Origin: Pedinophyceae sp. YPF-701 | Taxonomy: Eukaryota > Chlorophyta > Pedinophyceae | NCBI GenBank assembly: GCA_916048055.1 | Contig: CAJZHL010000012.1 | Location: forward strand, 744,001 to 808,000 | Direction: 5' to 3' | DNA length: 64,000 nucleotides | Made by a program: the position numbers and the translations under genes | Notes under the pieces: generated by a model | Seen by the model: the letters and a program-made list of their open reading frames with translations, nothing else | Database searches by the model: none | What the model was told of the DNA's origin: nothing | Shown: positions 1 through 11,508 of the stretch, one piece after another | Layout of the letters: every line of letters begins with the position of its first letter | How positions within the stretch are numbered: position 1 is the stretch's first letter

Positions 1-2013
1 TCACGCGCTCCGAGGCGGTCGTCCTCTCCGAGCTCCGCGACGAGTTCCGCGTCGTTTCCGGCCCCGACGCCGACGGCTGGCTGCACGCCCAGATCTTTCT
101 CGACAGCCTCACGCGCGGCATCACGCGGCGCACGGGGCTGCCGAACGTCTGGGACCGCATCGTGCTCGTGGACCACTCCGGCATGGGCATCTCCACGCGC
201 TTCGATCGCATCTTCCTGGTAGAGACTCCCGACCGCCAGCCTCAGTCCGCAGCCGTCGCGACGATCGCCGCGCGCGCCGTCGTCGCCTACATCGGCTCCG
301 CGTCGTCCGGGCTCGAGCCCGTGTCCCCCGACGGCGTGCCTCCCATCGCCAACCAGTTCGTGGCCTCTACGACCGCGCTGGCGGACGGCGACGCCAATCG
401 GTGGATCCTGGTGCTCAAGCCAGGGCTCAAGTACGGCCAGATCTTCGACATCTGCGACGAGGGCTCCTCCGCGGGCGTGTACGCGGCGTCCGCGGCGCCG
501 CGCTTCGAGCTCACGTGTCGCACGGAGCTCCTGGGGACGGAAGACACCCCCAGGGCGCAGGACGCTGACGCGGAGATCGACGACCTGTCGCGGCTGGTGT
601 CCGTCAGACTCGCGCCGGGACAGTCCATCGAGGAGCTCGCGGTGGCCCTCGCCGGCCGCGTGGAGCTGATCGACCGCGACCTCGCCTTCACCATCCAGGT
701 CCGCCGCCGCCGTGCAGTCTGACGCGCCCGCGACCGTCAGGGGGGTGTTTCGGCCGGATCCGACTCGGATCTCAGACCGCGACACGCCGCGACTGCTTGA
801 CAATGTTTGTCTTCTGCGTCAGCGCGGTCACACGAGCCCTGTGGAGATCTTAGATGCAGACTGCACACAAATGACTCCCCCCCCTGATCCGACGCGCTCC
901 GCGGAGCGCTGGCCTGTGCAGGGCTTCGAGACCCCGGGCGGCGCTTCGTTCGACGTGGCGCCCCCGAGGGCCGCCGGCGCTGCTGCGTCCTGGGGCCTGG
1001 ATCGCGTCGACCAGCAATCGCTGCCACTGGACGGCGCGTACGACCCGGACGTGCTGGGCGCGGGCGCGCACGTGTTCGTGGCCGACACGGGCGTGCGCAC
1101 CGACCACGTGGAGTTCTCGGGGCGCGTGTCCGACTCGTATTCCGCGGTGTCGGGCTCGCCGTTCGCGGGCGGCACCGCCGGACCGCGCAACGCGACCGCG
1201 GCTGAGCCTGCGTGGTGGGACCGGCAGGGCCACGGCACGCACTGCGCTGGAACGGCCGTGGGGGCGACGTACGGCGTTGCGCCGCGCGCGACGTTGCACG
1301 CCGTGAAGGTGCTCGGCGACAGCGGGTCAGGAACGACCTCGGACATCGTCGCGGGGCTGAACTGGGTGCTCAACTACGCGCGCGCGCGGAGCCTCGTCGG
1401 GCGGTCGGTCGTGAGCATGTCGCTGGGCGGCGGCGCCTCGCCGGCGCTGGACAGGGCAGTGCAGGACCTGGTGGCGGCGGGCGTGACGACGGTGGTCGCG
1501 GCGGGGAACTCGAACGCGGACGCGTGCGGGGTGTCGCCTGCGCGCGCGAGCGGCGTGGTGACGGTGGCCTCGACTGATCGGAACGACCGGAAGTCTTCGT
1601 TCAGTAATTGGGGGCGCTGCGTGGAGATATGGGCGCCCGGGTCGGCGATCCGGTCGGCGCACATCGCCTCGCGCACCGCCGCGCGCGACCTCTCCGGCAC
1701 GTCGATGGCCACCCCGCACGTGGCCGGCGCCGCGGCGTTGTACCTCGCGACACGCCCCAACACCCCCCCCCTGTCGGTGCTCCAGGCGCTGCAGATCGGA
1801 GCCGTCGAGCGCGCGTTCGACCCGCGCACGATCGAGCTGCTGCTCAACGTCGAAGACATCGCCCCCCCGAGCACGCCGAAGCCCTCCCCGGCGCCGACGT
1901 CGGCACCGACTCAGGCCCCGCGGCCGACTCCCCCGCCGCCGACCCCGCCCGTGAGCGAGCCGACCCCGCGGCCGCCCACGCGCCCGTCCCCCGGCATCCC
2001 GGGCTGGACCTGA
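1..2013 (+). CDS. Subtilisin-like serine protease (peptidase S8, proteinase K type), 5' end outside window
   Basis: The reading frame is open from base 3, so the gene starts upstream. Exon 1 runs to 698 and exon 2 from 823, joined by a phase 0 GT-AG intron (699-822) with a T-rich acceptor. Exon 1 ends in an inhibitor I9-type propeptide (RWILVLKPG, then VSVRLAPGQSIEELAVALAG). The exon 2 domain has the catalytic Asp (FVADTGV), His (GHGTHCAG), oxyanion Asn (AAGNSN) and Ser (SGTSMATPHVAG) in the usual S8 order and spacing, so it looks active. A Pro/Thr/Ser-rich tail of about 55 residues ends the protein, as in secreted or cell-wall-attached proteases. The approximately 90 residues before the I9 region match nothing I recognise. 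By family, the propeptide folds and inhibits the enzyme until cleavage in the secretory pathway. The S8 assignment is secure; the substrate is unknown. Confidence 0.88.
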
Positions 2014-2076
2014 TCGCGTGCGCGCACAGCAACGCTGCATGAACGAACAAATAGGAAACCAGGACTGCTGCACCCG

Positions 2077-2081
2077 TGTAA
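2077..2081 (+). terminator. TGTAA poly(A) signal of the protease gene
   Basis: TGTAA lies 64 bases after the protease stop, inside the 113-bp tail-to-tail spacer. TGTAA is the usual poly(A) signal of volvocine green algae; its use here is inferred from position only. Confidence 0.4.
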
Positions 2082-2126
2082 CCCACAGTCTGGCGCGTCG
2101 CGGTCGCTCCGGCTCACACCCGGGCG

Positions 2127-2609
2127 CTACGACGCCTCCTCCGTCCCGTCCGCGTCCGCCTTGGCCTTCCGGATCCCTCGCCGCAGGCCGATCACGATCA
2201 GCAGGTTTGTAACAGTCAGCATGGACTCAGCGCCGCCGTGCAGCCAGTCGACGTTGGCCAGGCTCGCGGCGTACTGCGTCTTCGCGACGATGCCCGCGGG
2301 GATCGTCACGCCCACGAAGACGAGCAGGAAGTAGAACCCCCCCAGCGCCACCGGGGGGGCTGTTTTGGACTTGGTCAGGTGGTACAAGAAACCCAGGTAC
2401 GGGAACAGCGACGCGGCGAACAGCGTGGGCGCCAGGCTCTGCACGCAGCACAGCGCGGGGCGGCCCTGGTGAGCGAGAGACGCCGTGCGGGGCGCCCAGG
2501 TCGACTCGCAGCACGCGCCGTAGCGCAGTTGCGACGGAAACGTGGTGCGTGGGGAGCTCTGCGGCTTGAGTGTGCGTTGTTCCGGTAGATACTGTGCGCG
2601 TGAGGCCAT
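2127..2609 (-). CDS. DUF3593 family plastid membrane protein
   Basis: A single-exon 160-aa protein. The first 65-70 residues are rich in Ser, Arg and Ala with few acidic residues, as expected of a plastid transit peptide. The mature part has three hydrophobic segments around SLFPYLGFLYHLTKS, GGFYFLLVFVGVTIPAG and LTVTNLLIVIGL, and the conserved stretch SLANVDWLHGGAESMLT between the second and third. This pattern is that of DUF3593, a small family shared by cyanobacteria and chloroplasts whose function is unknown to me. It is convergent with the protease (113 bp between stops) and divergent from PHYLLO. The family call rests on remembered family sequences; the transit peptide is inference. Confidence 0.72.
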   Translation of the reverse strand: MASRAQYLPEQRTLKPQSSPRTTFPSQLRYGACCESTWAPRTASLAHQGRPALCCVQSLAPTLFAASLFPYLGFLYHLTKSKTAPPVALGGFYFLLVFVGVTIPAGIVAKTQYAASLANVDWLHGGAESMLTVTNLLIVIGLRRGIRKAKADADGTEEAS

Positions 2610-4054
2610 CGCGGCCGCTGGAGTGAATTGTTCTGGCTCGTGTGGGCCCGCACCTCCGCATCAACGCCGGTGCCCCAGGCTTGTTCGAGGGAGAAGTTTG
2701 CCGCCGTCTGACGCGCCGCGGGCTTGCGCTGGGCGGCCGCGGTCGCGAAGAGGCCCGACGGTGGGGCTGCGCAGCGCGCGCCGACGCCCGGGGGCCGTGG
2801 TCGGCCAGCACGGGCGCACGCTGCCACCGCGGGCGTGCTGGCCGGCCGTACTGCGGCGTTCATCGCGCTGCGCGCTTCACCGGACCAGGGGATGGATGCG
2901 ATACAACTGTTTGTGCTTGGGACGCTCTTGTTATGGGTGTTCGGCGCGGTTTGGCGGCAGGGGGGGGTCTTGAAGCCTCTGCCAGAAGAAGGAAGCTGCC
3001 CAGCGACGGTGCAGGGGGGTGTTGCGCTTCAATGCTCGTCACGGCGGTGTGTGACTGCACGAGAGCGTACTGGTGGGACCGGGAGGCCCCGTGAGCAGCT
3101 GTAAGCCGCGGGGGGCGCCCGACTCGTGCCAGAGGGGGGTGAGAGTTCTACCGTGCGCCGCGGACTGAAGCCTCGCGGCCGCGGGGCGTGCGGTGCAAAC
3201 ATAGTTCCGTAGTGGACGTTCGCGCCGCGGCTCGGTGCGGTCGTGTTCGCCCGGCGCCGTGGTCGTTTTCGAGCCCCTTCGGACGAGAGGGCGCTGGCGA
3301 CGTCCCCGCGTGGTTTCGATGGCCGCATCGATCGACAGCGCGCGGTAACAATCCAGTTCAGCGGGTCGAGCGTTGGAGCGCCGCGCTGATGAGCACGGCC
3401 GGCCAGTTCGGCGCGCCAACCCGAGCGCCTCTCAGGAGGGCCTCTGGCGCGCACAAGGCGGCTGAACACACATGCGGCAGCGCGCGGTGCAGGTATGCCC
3501 CCCGACGCGACACCGGTCCGCCACAGTTCGCGCATAGTGCCCGCACAGCACGCTCACAGCGTGTGTTTTGCTTCACCGGTCCTCATCCAATGGTTCCGCG
3601 CGCTCCCCTTCGGCTCTATCGCCACCAACGGCGCTTGGAGAGCCGCGACAGATCAACGAGAGCGCGCCAGACTCGTCACATTGTGCACTTCGTGTCTGTG
3701 AGGCACGAAATGAGCGTCTTGGTTGTCCCGGCGCGGTGCAGGCTGCCTCCACGGCGTGCCGGGCCCCCGCGGGAGGCTGCCTCGCGCGCGCGGACGGACC
3801 ACACGACCGCCAAGCGATGTGGGACAGTGTTCCGGTCGCTTCGGGCGCATCCTCGGGCCCCGTGCCGCGGCCAGGCGGGTGATTGTTCACCGCTGCGGCG
3901 AATCACGTCGACTCCCGTGGCCGGCAAAGCCGACGCGATAGTTTCCGGCGAGCAGGACGCGCCGCCGGCGCTCTCCGACCCGGACGTTCCAGCCACGCCG
4001 CGCCACAGCCCCGTGCTGCTCCGCAAGCTCCGCCGGCTCCCTGCTCAGGTCGGG
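2610..4054. other. Head-to-head spacer, DUF3593 / PHYLLO
   Basis: About 1.4 kb between the two divergent starts. It should hold both promoters and the PHYLLO 5' leader. Open frames here are long but have arginine/alanine shadow composition and no motif. The PHYLLO frame itself is open upstream as far as 3188, with another in-frame Met at about 3710, so part of this stretch may be coding. Confidence 0.5.
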
Positions 4055-7000
4055 ATGCACTGCCCCTCCCCCACTCAATCGAGTGTTGCCGACCTCCAAC
4101 GCGCCCTCACGCCTCCGAACTCGCCCCCGCCGGACACCCTGTCACCACGGCTCCCCCCCGCCGCGCACTCCCTGACCGCCTCCGCCTCTGTCGCGGTCAC
4201 CGCGCAGGTCTCAACAGCCGCGGCCGCTGGCGCCATATCCTGCGAACTTTCCGACATCGTCCGCAACCCACCGGACGTCGCGTCGGGCTCGATGCGCCTC
4301 GAGGTCGAAGTGCCTCGTTCCGTCGCCCCGCTCGCGTGGCTGCGCGGCCAGGCCGGGGCCGGGGCCGCCCACCCCCGTGTGTACTTCGCTGGCCGGCGCC
4401 ACGCGACGCCTGGCGGCAAGGGCACCGCGACGGCGGAGGGCGGCGCCGAGGTCGTCCGCGCAGGTACGTCCCGCGTCCCTCGCGCCGCGTCGCGCCGTCC
4501 CTGCCGCACGCGCCCTCCGAATGTCACCCCCGGGGTTGTTGTGCGGTTGCGTGCGCAGTTGCGGGGATCGGGTGCGCGTGGGGGTGGCGCGGGGCCGACG
4601 GCGAGGAGTTCGGGCGCGCGGCGTGGGAGGACATGCAGCGGTTCCTGTCGGCGACCGTCCCGGCTCTTCGCGCGTACGGCGGGATGCGTTTCAGCCACGC
4701 GCGACCCGTCGCGCCGGAGTGGCAGTCCTTCGGGTCCTACCTCTTCCTCGTTCCCGCCGTCGAGGTCTCCGAGGGCCCGCACTCCACGACGCTCTCGGTC
4801 AACCTGCTCTGGGACGAGGGGTCGGCGAACGCCTCGCGGGGCGCGGACGCGGGCGGAGTGGGCCGCGGAGCGGCCACGGCCGCGGCCGCCGCCGCGTCCG
4901 CGCTCGCCCTGCTGGAAGCGATCGGGCCGGAGGAAGTGGGCGGGTACCCGGCGCTGCGTGTGCAGCGCGCGTCGCACGAGCACGTTCCGGGCCGGGACGA
5001 GTGGCGGCGGACGATGCAGCCCCTGCACGACTCCCTCGACATGGCCGGGTGCGAGATGGACTGGGCCGAGGGCGTCGACGGCCTCGAGGGCCCCTCCGCG
5101 GGCCGCGCGGCCAACGACCCTGCGGAGGCCTCCGTAGAGGGGTCCGACCCCGCAGACGGACTGACGAAGTTCGTGCTGGCGCGCCGGACGGACATCGGCC
5201 TCGAGGGCCCTCCGCTCGACCCGCTCTCGCTGCTGTCGGCCCTCCAGGAAAAAGACCCCCGGGCGTACCAGGTTCTACTGCAACTCCCCTCCGGCGACAC
5301 GTTCCTCGGCGCGCCGCCGGAGCGGCTCTTCGTGCGCACGGGGCGCGCCGTCGCGAGCGAGGCCGTCGCCGGCACGCGCGGCCGGGGGCCCCCGGGCGAC
5401 GAGCCCACGGACCGGAAGCTAGCGGAGGAGCTCATGGGGTGCCCGAAGGAGCACGTGGAGTTCACGGTGGTGCGGGAGTGGGTGCAGAGGGCCCTGAGCC
5501 AGGTGTGCGGGGAGGTCAAGGTCGAGCTCCCGAAGGCGCTGCTGCGGCAGCAGCACGTGCAGCACCTGTACGGGCGGCTTTCGGGGGAGCTGTTGCCGGG
5601 GCGTTCCGACCCGGAGCTGCTGCGGTGCCTGCACCCGACGCCCGCGGTGTGCGGCCAGCCGCGCGGCCTCGCGCTGCAGGTCCTCGAGGAGGTCGAGCCG
5701 TTCGACCGCGGGTGGTATTCGGCGCCGTTTGGATGGGTGGGTGCGTCGGCGAGCGAATTCGTGGTCGCGATCCGGTCCGCGCTCGTGCGGTCGCCCGAGG
5801 CGGGCCCGCGGGACGGCAACGGCGGTGCGCGCACGGACGGCGGGCTCGTGCACCTGTACGCCGGCGTGGGCATCGTGCGCGGCGCGGACGCCGAGGCCGA
5901 GTGGCGCGAGCTCGAGCTAAAGACGAGCGCGTTCGAGAAGCTGCTGGCGCCGCCGCAGGCGCTCGCGGACGCCGCGAACATCAACGCGCTGTGGGCGGGG
6001 ATGATCGTCGAGGAGCTGTGTCGCCTCGGGGTGGACACGTTCTGCGTAGCCCCGGGGTCGCGGTCGTCCCCGATGGCGATCGCGGCGGCGTCGCACCCGC
6101 GCGTCCGGCTGATCACCTGCATCGACGAGCGCTCCCTGGCGTTCTACGCGCTCGGGTACGGCCGCGGCCGCGGGTCCCCAGCGGCGGTCATAACGTCTTC
6201 GGGAACGGCGGTGGCGAATCTGCTCCCAGCGGTCGTTGAGGCCTCGCAGAGCGGCGTGCCGCTGCTGCTGCTCACTGCGGACCGTCCGGGCGAGCTCCGC
6301 GACACGGGCGCGAACCAGACGATCGACCAGGTGAAGATATTCGGAAGGTATGTGCGGTGGGAGTTTGATCTGGGACCCCCGTCGGGGGACGTGCGGGCGC
6401 GGATGGCGCTGACGGCGGTGTCGAGCGCGGTCCGGCGCGCGACGGGGCCGCACGCGGGCCCCACGCATCTCAACCTGCAGTTCCGCGAGCCCCTGGCACC
6501 GACGGTGGCGGACTGGCCGCGCGCCGTGACGCTCGAGGGGCTGCGGCGGTGGGAGGCCGGCACGCGGCCGTTCACCGCGCCCGTGAGCCTCCTCGGGCCG
6601 TCCACGGGGACCGTCGGCGCCGGTCCGGCGATGCACGAGGCGTTGGCGACGCTGCGTGGCGCGCGGCGCGGGCTGCTTGTTGTCGGCGCGCTCGCGTCGC
6701 CGGAGGAGACGCTCGCGGCCGCGGAGATCGCTCGGAGGCTCGCGTGGCCGGTGTACGCGGACGCCACGAGCGGGCTGCGCGTCGCCGGCAGCGGGGGCAG
6801 CGGCCTGCCCGGCACCGTGCATCACCTGGACCACGTCCTGCTGGGCGGGAAGGAGGGGGTGTGGGAAACAGTCCGGCCTGACGTGGTTCTGCAGCTGGGC
6901 GGGTTCCTGACGAGCAAGCGCGTGGGGCAGTTCCTGGAGTGGGCCACGACCGCGGACGGAGCGGAGCCGGCGTCCTTCTTGCTGGCGTGCGCCAGCCAGG

Positions 7001-10000
7001 GGCGGCACGATCCGGCGCACGTGGTGACGCACCGCATCGAGGGCGGCGCGCAGCAGCTGCTGCACGTGCTTGCCGCGCCCGACCGCGGCGTCCTGGGGGA
7101 GCTCGACTCGCAATACCTGGAAACGCTGTCTTGTTTAGATAGAGTTACAGGTCTGGCTCTGAATTCCGCGATCGGGGACTGCGACGACCCGCACGCGCCG
7201 ATCACGGAGCCGCGCGTCGCGCGCAAGGTCGCGTCGCAGCTGCCAGGCGGCCGCGGTTTGTTTCTGGGCAACAGCATGCCGATCCGCGACGTCGACATGT
7301 ACGCACCGCGGCCGCGAGATGCCGAGGAGGGCAGCAGCGGGGTCGGGGTGCCCGTGGCGGCGAACCGCGGGGCCAGCGGGATCGACGGCGTGCTCAGCAC
7401 GGCCGTCGGGTACGCGCAGGGCCTCGGGAGGGGAGTGACGCTCCTCGTGGGGGATGTCTCCTTTCTGCACGACATCAACGGACTCAATCTGCTGCGCGAG
7501 GCGCGCGGGCGCCCGCCCGTGACGGTCGTGGTGATCAACAACAGCGGCGGCGGGATTTTCTCCTTCCTCCCCGTCGCGAGCGCCATTCCGAAGGAGGTCT
7601 TCGAGCCGGTGTTCGCGACGCCCCCCGGGGTGTCCTTCGAGGACCTGTGCCGGGCGCACGGGGTGCCGTACGCGCGGGCCGCGACCGCGGCGCAGCTCGA
7701 CAAGGCCCTCGACGACGCGTGGGCCCGCGGCGAGCACGGCATCGTCGAGGTGGTCACGGACAGGAGCGAGAACCACGCGTTGCATTTGCAGCTGCAGACC
7801 ATCGCGGGGCGCACGGCCGGCTGGGCGGGCACGCTCGCGCGCGCCTGGATGCAACGCAACATCGATCCCGCGCTCGGGGCGCTCGAGCTGGACGTCAGGC
7901 CGTACAGCGTCGGGCTGGCGAAGCCCGTCACCACTGGCGTCGGCGGGGGGGTCCGCGAGGGGTGCGTCGTCACGGCGCGGCTGCGCGCGGCGAGCGGGGA
8001 GGTCTTCGAGGGCCACGGCGAGGTCGCGCCGCTCGCGGGGCTGCACACCGAGACGCTGAGCCAGGCCGTCGCGCAGCTGGACACCCTGGGGGGGCTTTTG
8101 CGAGACGCTGACGTCAGCTGCGGCCGCCGCCTGCCGCTCTGGGCCGTTCTCGCGGAGGCCGGGCTGGACGAGTGGCTCTGCGAGGCCATCGGCGTCGCCC
8201 CGGGCTCCCTCCTGCCCTCGGTCGCCGCGGGCTTCAGCAGCGCGGTGTTTGCCGCTGCGTCGGCGGCGCTGAATGTCCCGGTGACGTCGCTCCTCGGGAC
8301 CTGCGCGGGCCTCGCTCCCACGAAAGACGCCCTCCCGCCCGTGCCCGTGTGCGGGCTGCTCGGCGACACGACGGACATCCCCGCGGCCTGTGCGGCGGCG
8401 GCGGCACTGGCCGCCGACGGGCACACCACGATCAAGATCAAGGTTGGACGCGAGGCGGTCGCGCACGACATCGCCGCGGTGAACGCGATCCGCAGGGCCG
8501 TCGGGGACGCGGTCGCCCTGCGCGCGGACGCCAACCGCGCCTGGACGTTCGCCGACGCCGTGGAGTTTTGCGCCGGCGCCGCGGTGCCGTCGCGCCTCGA
8601 GTTCGTGGAGGAGCCGCTGCGGCACACCACGATCGGAGCGCTGCGGGACCTGCACCGCAAGACGGGGGCGCCCGTCGCGCTGGACGAGTCGGTGGAGGAG
8701 GGCAGGCTGCTGGAGTTGTCGGCGCCGGGCAGCGGAGTGGTGGCCGCCGTGGTCAAGCCGGGCTGGTGCGGCGGGGCCGCGGCGACGCTGGCGCTCGCGC
8801 GCCTGGCTGCTGCGCGCGGTATCGGCGTCGTCGTTTCGTCGTCGTTCGAGACGTCGTTGGGGCTCTCGCACTGGGCGGCGCTGGCTGCCGTCACCGATGC
8901 GATGTGGGCCGAGAGCCCGGCGGGGCGGTCTCGCGCGGCCTTCGCGCACGGCCTCGGGACGCTGTCGTGGCTCACCGGCGACGTGCTCGCGGAGCCGAGC
9001 GGCCCGGAGCGCGGGCGCGACGGCGCGCCGCGAGCCTGGTCGGGCGCGGCTGCGGGGGTGTCTCCGCTCGTGTCAGACTCCGCGCTGGCGCGGCGCGGCC
9101 CGGCGGCGCAGGTCGAGGAGGCGTTTCACACCGTCCACACGCCCGCGGGCTCGCTCCGCCTGCGCGTGCTCTCTGCTCGCCCGAATGCGCACGTCGCGTG
9201 CCCGGGCGCTCCGATCCTGTTGCTGCACGGCTTCCTGGGCAGCGCGGACGACTTCCTCCCGACGCTGCACGCCCTCGGCCGCGAGCGGCGCTGCGTGGCC
9301 GTCGACCTCCCCGGCCACGGCGGGTCAGACGGACTGACGTCAGGTGTGTCTGTGGAGTCGGTCGCCGACAGCCTCGCCGTGCTGTCGGACCACCTCGGCT
9401 GGCGCGGGAGCGAGGGCGCGGTCGTCGCGGGGTACTCGATGGGCGCGCGCGTCGCCCTCGCGCTCACGGCGCGCCACCCGGACGTCGTCAGAGCTGTGGT
9501 TTCCATCTCCGGTGCCCCGGGGATGTCTCCGGGGGCCCCAGCGGTGGCGCGCGCGCGCCGGGCGCGCGACGCGGCGCTCGCGGAGCACCTCTCGCGCGAC
9601 GGCGCGCCGTCCGCGTTCCTGGACGCCTGGTACGCGCAGCCGCTCTTCCAGGGCCTTGAAAAGCACCCGCGGTTCGCCAGCATGCTCCAGCGCCGCCGCA
9701 GCGCGCTCCGGAGCCCCGCCGCGGCGGCCGGGGTGGCCGGGGCGCTCGTCGGCCTCAGCACGGGCGCGCAGGTGCCGTTGTGGGACGCCCTCGGCGCGAT
9801 GGCGGCGCGCGGCGCGCTTGTTGTCAGTGTCGTCGGAGAAACTGACGACAAGTTCCGGGAGATCGCTGCGAAGATGTCGGCGCGCGTCGTGGGGCGCGGG
9901 GCGGCGCGGCGGACGGTGCAGGCGGCGCGCGGCGCGGACGTGAGCGCGTGGGCGCCCAGGAGCGGCGACGTCGTGGTGGTGCGCGGCGCCGGGCACGCCG

Positions 10001-10098
10001 TCGTCGAGGAACGGCAGGAGCTGGTCGCGGTGGCGATATTGCGGGTGGTGGAGGCAGCGGAGGAGGGCCACGAGGAGCTCGAGGGGCTCGACGAGTGA
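4055..10098 (+). CDS. PHYLLO: PHYLLO: fused MenF-MenD-MenC-MenH, phylloquinone biosynthesis
   Basis: One plastid polyprotein-like enzyme for four steps from chorismate towards naphthoquinone. Exons are 4055-4463 and 4559-10098; the phase 1 intron (GTACGT...GCAG) restores the isochorismate synthase start. In order: N-terminal leader to about residue 75; MenF (about 77-597) with PRVYFAGR-like start, SEAVAGTRGRG, HPTPAVCGQPRG, FDRGWYSAPFGW and YAGVGIVRG; MenD (about 600-1213) with CVAPGSRSSP and the ThDP-binding GDVSFLHDINGL; MenC (about 1240-1590) with IKIKVGRE, RADANRAW, EEPLR, DESVEEG and VVKPGW; MenH (about 1655-1982), an alpha/beta hydrolase with LLHGFLG, GYSMGAR (Ser) and GAGHAV (His). All modules look intact, about 1982 aa. 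In Arabidopsis the menF part of PHYLLO is truncated; here it is complete, as in algae. Start codon is uncertain: an upstream in-frame Met near 3710 is possible. Confidence 0.95.
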
Positions 10099-10180
10099 CG
10101 TCGCGACACGCGCCGGAAAGGACGCCATGTGTTGTTTCGATGCAACTAGTAGTTGGTGGTTGTAGTTCTAGGCCTAGATA

Positions 10181-10185
10181 TGTAA
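10181..10185 (+). terminator. TGTAA poly(A) signal of PHYLLO
   Basis: TGTAA 82 bases after the PHYLLO stop in a 157-bp tail-to-tail spacer. The spacer also holds a perfect 10-bp palindrome, CTAGGCCTAG, just upstream. Function inferred from position. Confidence 0.4.
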
Positions 10186-10226
10186 GATGAGGCTGAGGGA
10201 CGGCTGGGGCGGCGTCGGTCGTGCGC

Positions 10227-10231
10227 TTACA
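10227..10231 (-). terminator. TGTAA poly(A) signal of psaL
   Basis: TTACA on the + strand, TGTAA on the psaL strand, 24 bases beyond the psaL stop. With the PHYLLO signal 42 bases away on the other strand, the two 3' ends probably lie within tens of bases of each other. Confidence 0.4.
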
Positions 10232-10255
10232 TCACACGCGCTGCCGCGGCACTGC

Positions 10256-11508
10256 TTACGAGTAGTAGGGCAGGAGCTGGGTGCAGGCGTAGGCCCAGGC
10301 CACACCCGAGAGCGCGCCGGTCAGGAAGCCAGACGTGAAGCCGTTCCAGCCCTCCGCGGACTGCAGGGGGTCCTCGGGGAGGTCCCTGCGCGCGCAACGA
10401 GCGGGCACCGCGGCGTTGGAGCGACGAGCGGAGGTTGTTGTGCCGGTGGGGGATGCGAATGAGGGGCCAGGGGCGCGTGCGGCGGTGCTGGCGCGGGGGA
10501 CGTACCGGCCCGAGAGAGTCTTGACGCCGACGGGCGAGGGCTTGCCCTGGAACGTCGCGGCGCCGTACATGGCGAGGCACGCGGTGAGGATCACCACCAG
10601 GCCAGCGGCCGAGAGGCAGCCAGCGACCTCAGCGGTGCCCGGGACGTTGCGCAGGGGCCCGAGCTTGATGAAGGGGCCGGCGAGGAGGAAGCCGTGCGCC
10701 AGGCCGATCTCGACGCCGCGCAGGAGCGGGGACACGCCCGTGCGGTAGGCCGGGAGCTGGGACAGGTACTTAGCCACGTCCGTCGACGACGTGACCGGGG
10801 TCTCCAGCATGCCGATGAAGGGGTCGCCGTTCAGGGGGGTGATGACCTGCGCGGAGGGGGCCGGAGCGGCCCGTTGTGAGCGCAGGGACCGGATGCGAGG
10901 GCTGCGGCCGCGCGCAGCTGCCATTGGCCGGAGAGACGCGGACGGTGCGGCCGCTAGGGATCGCGCCGGGGCGCGCCGGGCGCGCTGGGGCCAGGGGAAG
11001 CACGGCGGGTGCGGCGCGGGGCTCGCAGGGTCGCGCGGCGCGTCACGAGACGCCAGACGAGCCTTGCGGATCCTGCCTGAGCTTCGTTTGCTCGGGGGGC
11101 GCGGGCGGGGACGATGGGGCGGGGCTAGAGGAGCACGTGGGGCCAGCGTGGACCGAGGAAGGCTCTGGGGGCGTCGGGAGCCTCGGGCGTGGCCCCGCGC
11201 GCAAGGTACGGAGGAGGTTTGGAGCAACAGAGCGCCGGCTCCGCGCGAGCTCGAGCGTCGGCGTGGGCGCGGGAGCGGCCCACGGGCGCCGAGAATAGCG
11301 AGATGGCTGCGCCGGAGAGGGCGCGTCGAGTGTGGGCGCGCGCGGCGCGGGCCGGCGCGGGCCATCGTTCGGCTCGGTGCCCAGCGGCCCGCACCTGCTG
11401 CTTGTCAGCCTCGGCGCGCACGCGCAGCGACGCGCGGGCGGGGCGAGCGGTCTTGTTCAGGGCCGTGAGGCCGCGAACGGACGCGATGTTGGCCTTGGCA
11501 GCGATCAT
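10256..11508 (-). CDS. psaL: Photosystem I reaction centre subunit XI (PsaL), nuclear-encoded
   Basis: Three exons: 11508-11395, 10846-10506 and 10385-10256; introns 10847-11394 (548 bp, phase 0) and 10386-10505 (120 bp, phase 2), both GT-AG. The 194-aa product starts with a Lys/Arg/Ala/Ser transit peptide (MIAAKANIASVRGLTALNK) and then has the classic PsaL mature start ITPLNGDPFIGMLETPVTSS. It continues with SQLPAYRTG, RGVEIGLAHGFLLAGPF, a membrane span near SAAGLVVILTACLAMYG, and after the second splice LSGRDLPEDPLQSAEGWNGF, then a last hydrophobic helix ending LLPYYS. PsaL sits in the thylakoid membrane, holds PSI trimers in cyanobacteria and docks PsaH and LHCII in green plants. It lies tail-to-tail with PHYLLO, whose product is a PSI cofactor. 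Exon 1 is assigned from transit composition and exact phase match. Confidence 0.95.

Noticed and set aside
699-717. 19-bp micro-intron in the protease gene
   Set aside because: It would also restore frame, but a 124-bp intron (699-822) with a T-rich acceptor gives normal size and a sensible junction.
3883-4558. 5' part of the long open frame that contains MenD-MenH taken as the PHYLLO N-terminus
   Set aside because: The true isochorismate synthase start (RLEVEVPRS, PRVYFAGRR) lies in another frame and is joined by the intron 4464-4558. The in-frame 5' stretch is Arg/Pro shadow.
6822-8975. 717-codon open frame antisense to PHYLLO
   Set aside because: In DNA this rich in GC, antisense and off-frame stops are rare, so long shadow frames are expected. 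Its product is Ser/Arg/Pro/Ala low complexity, while the sense frame has complete enzyme motifs.
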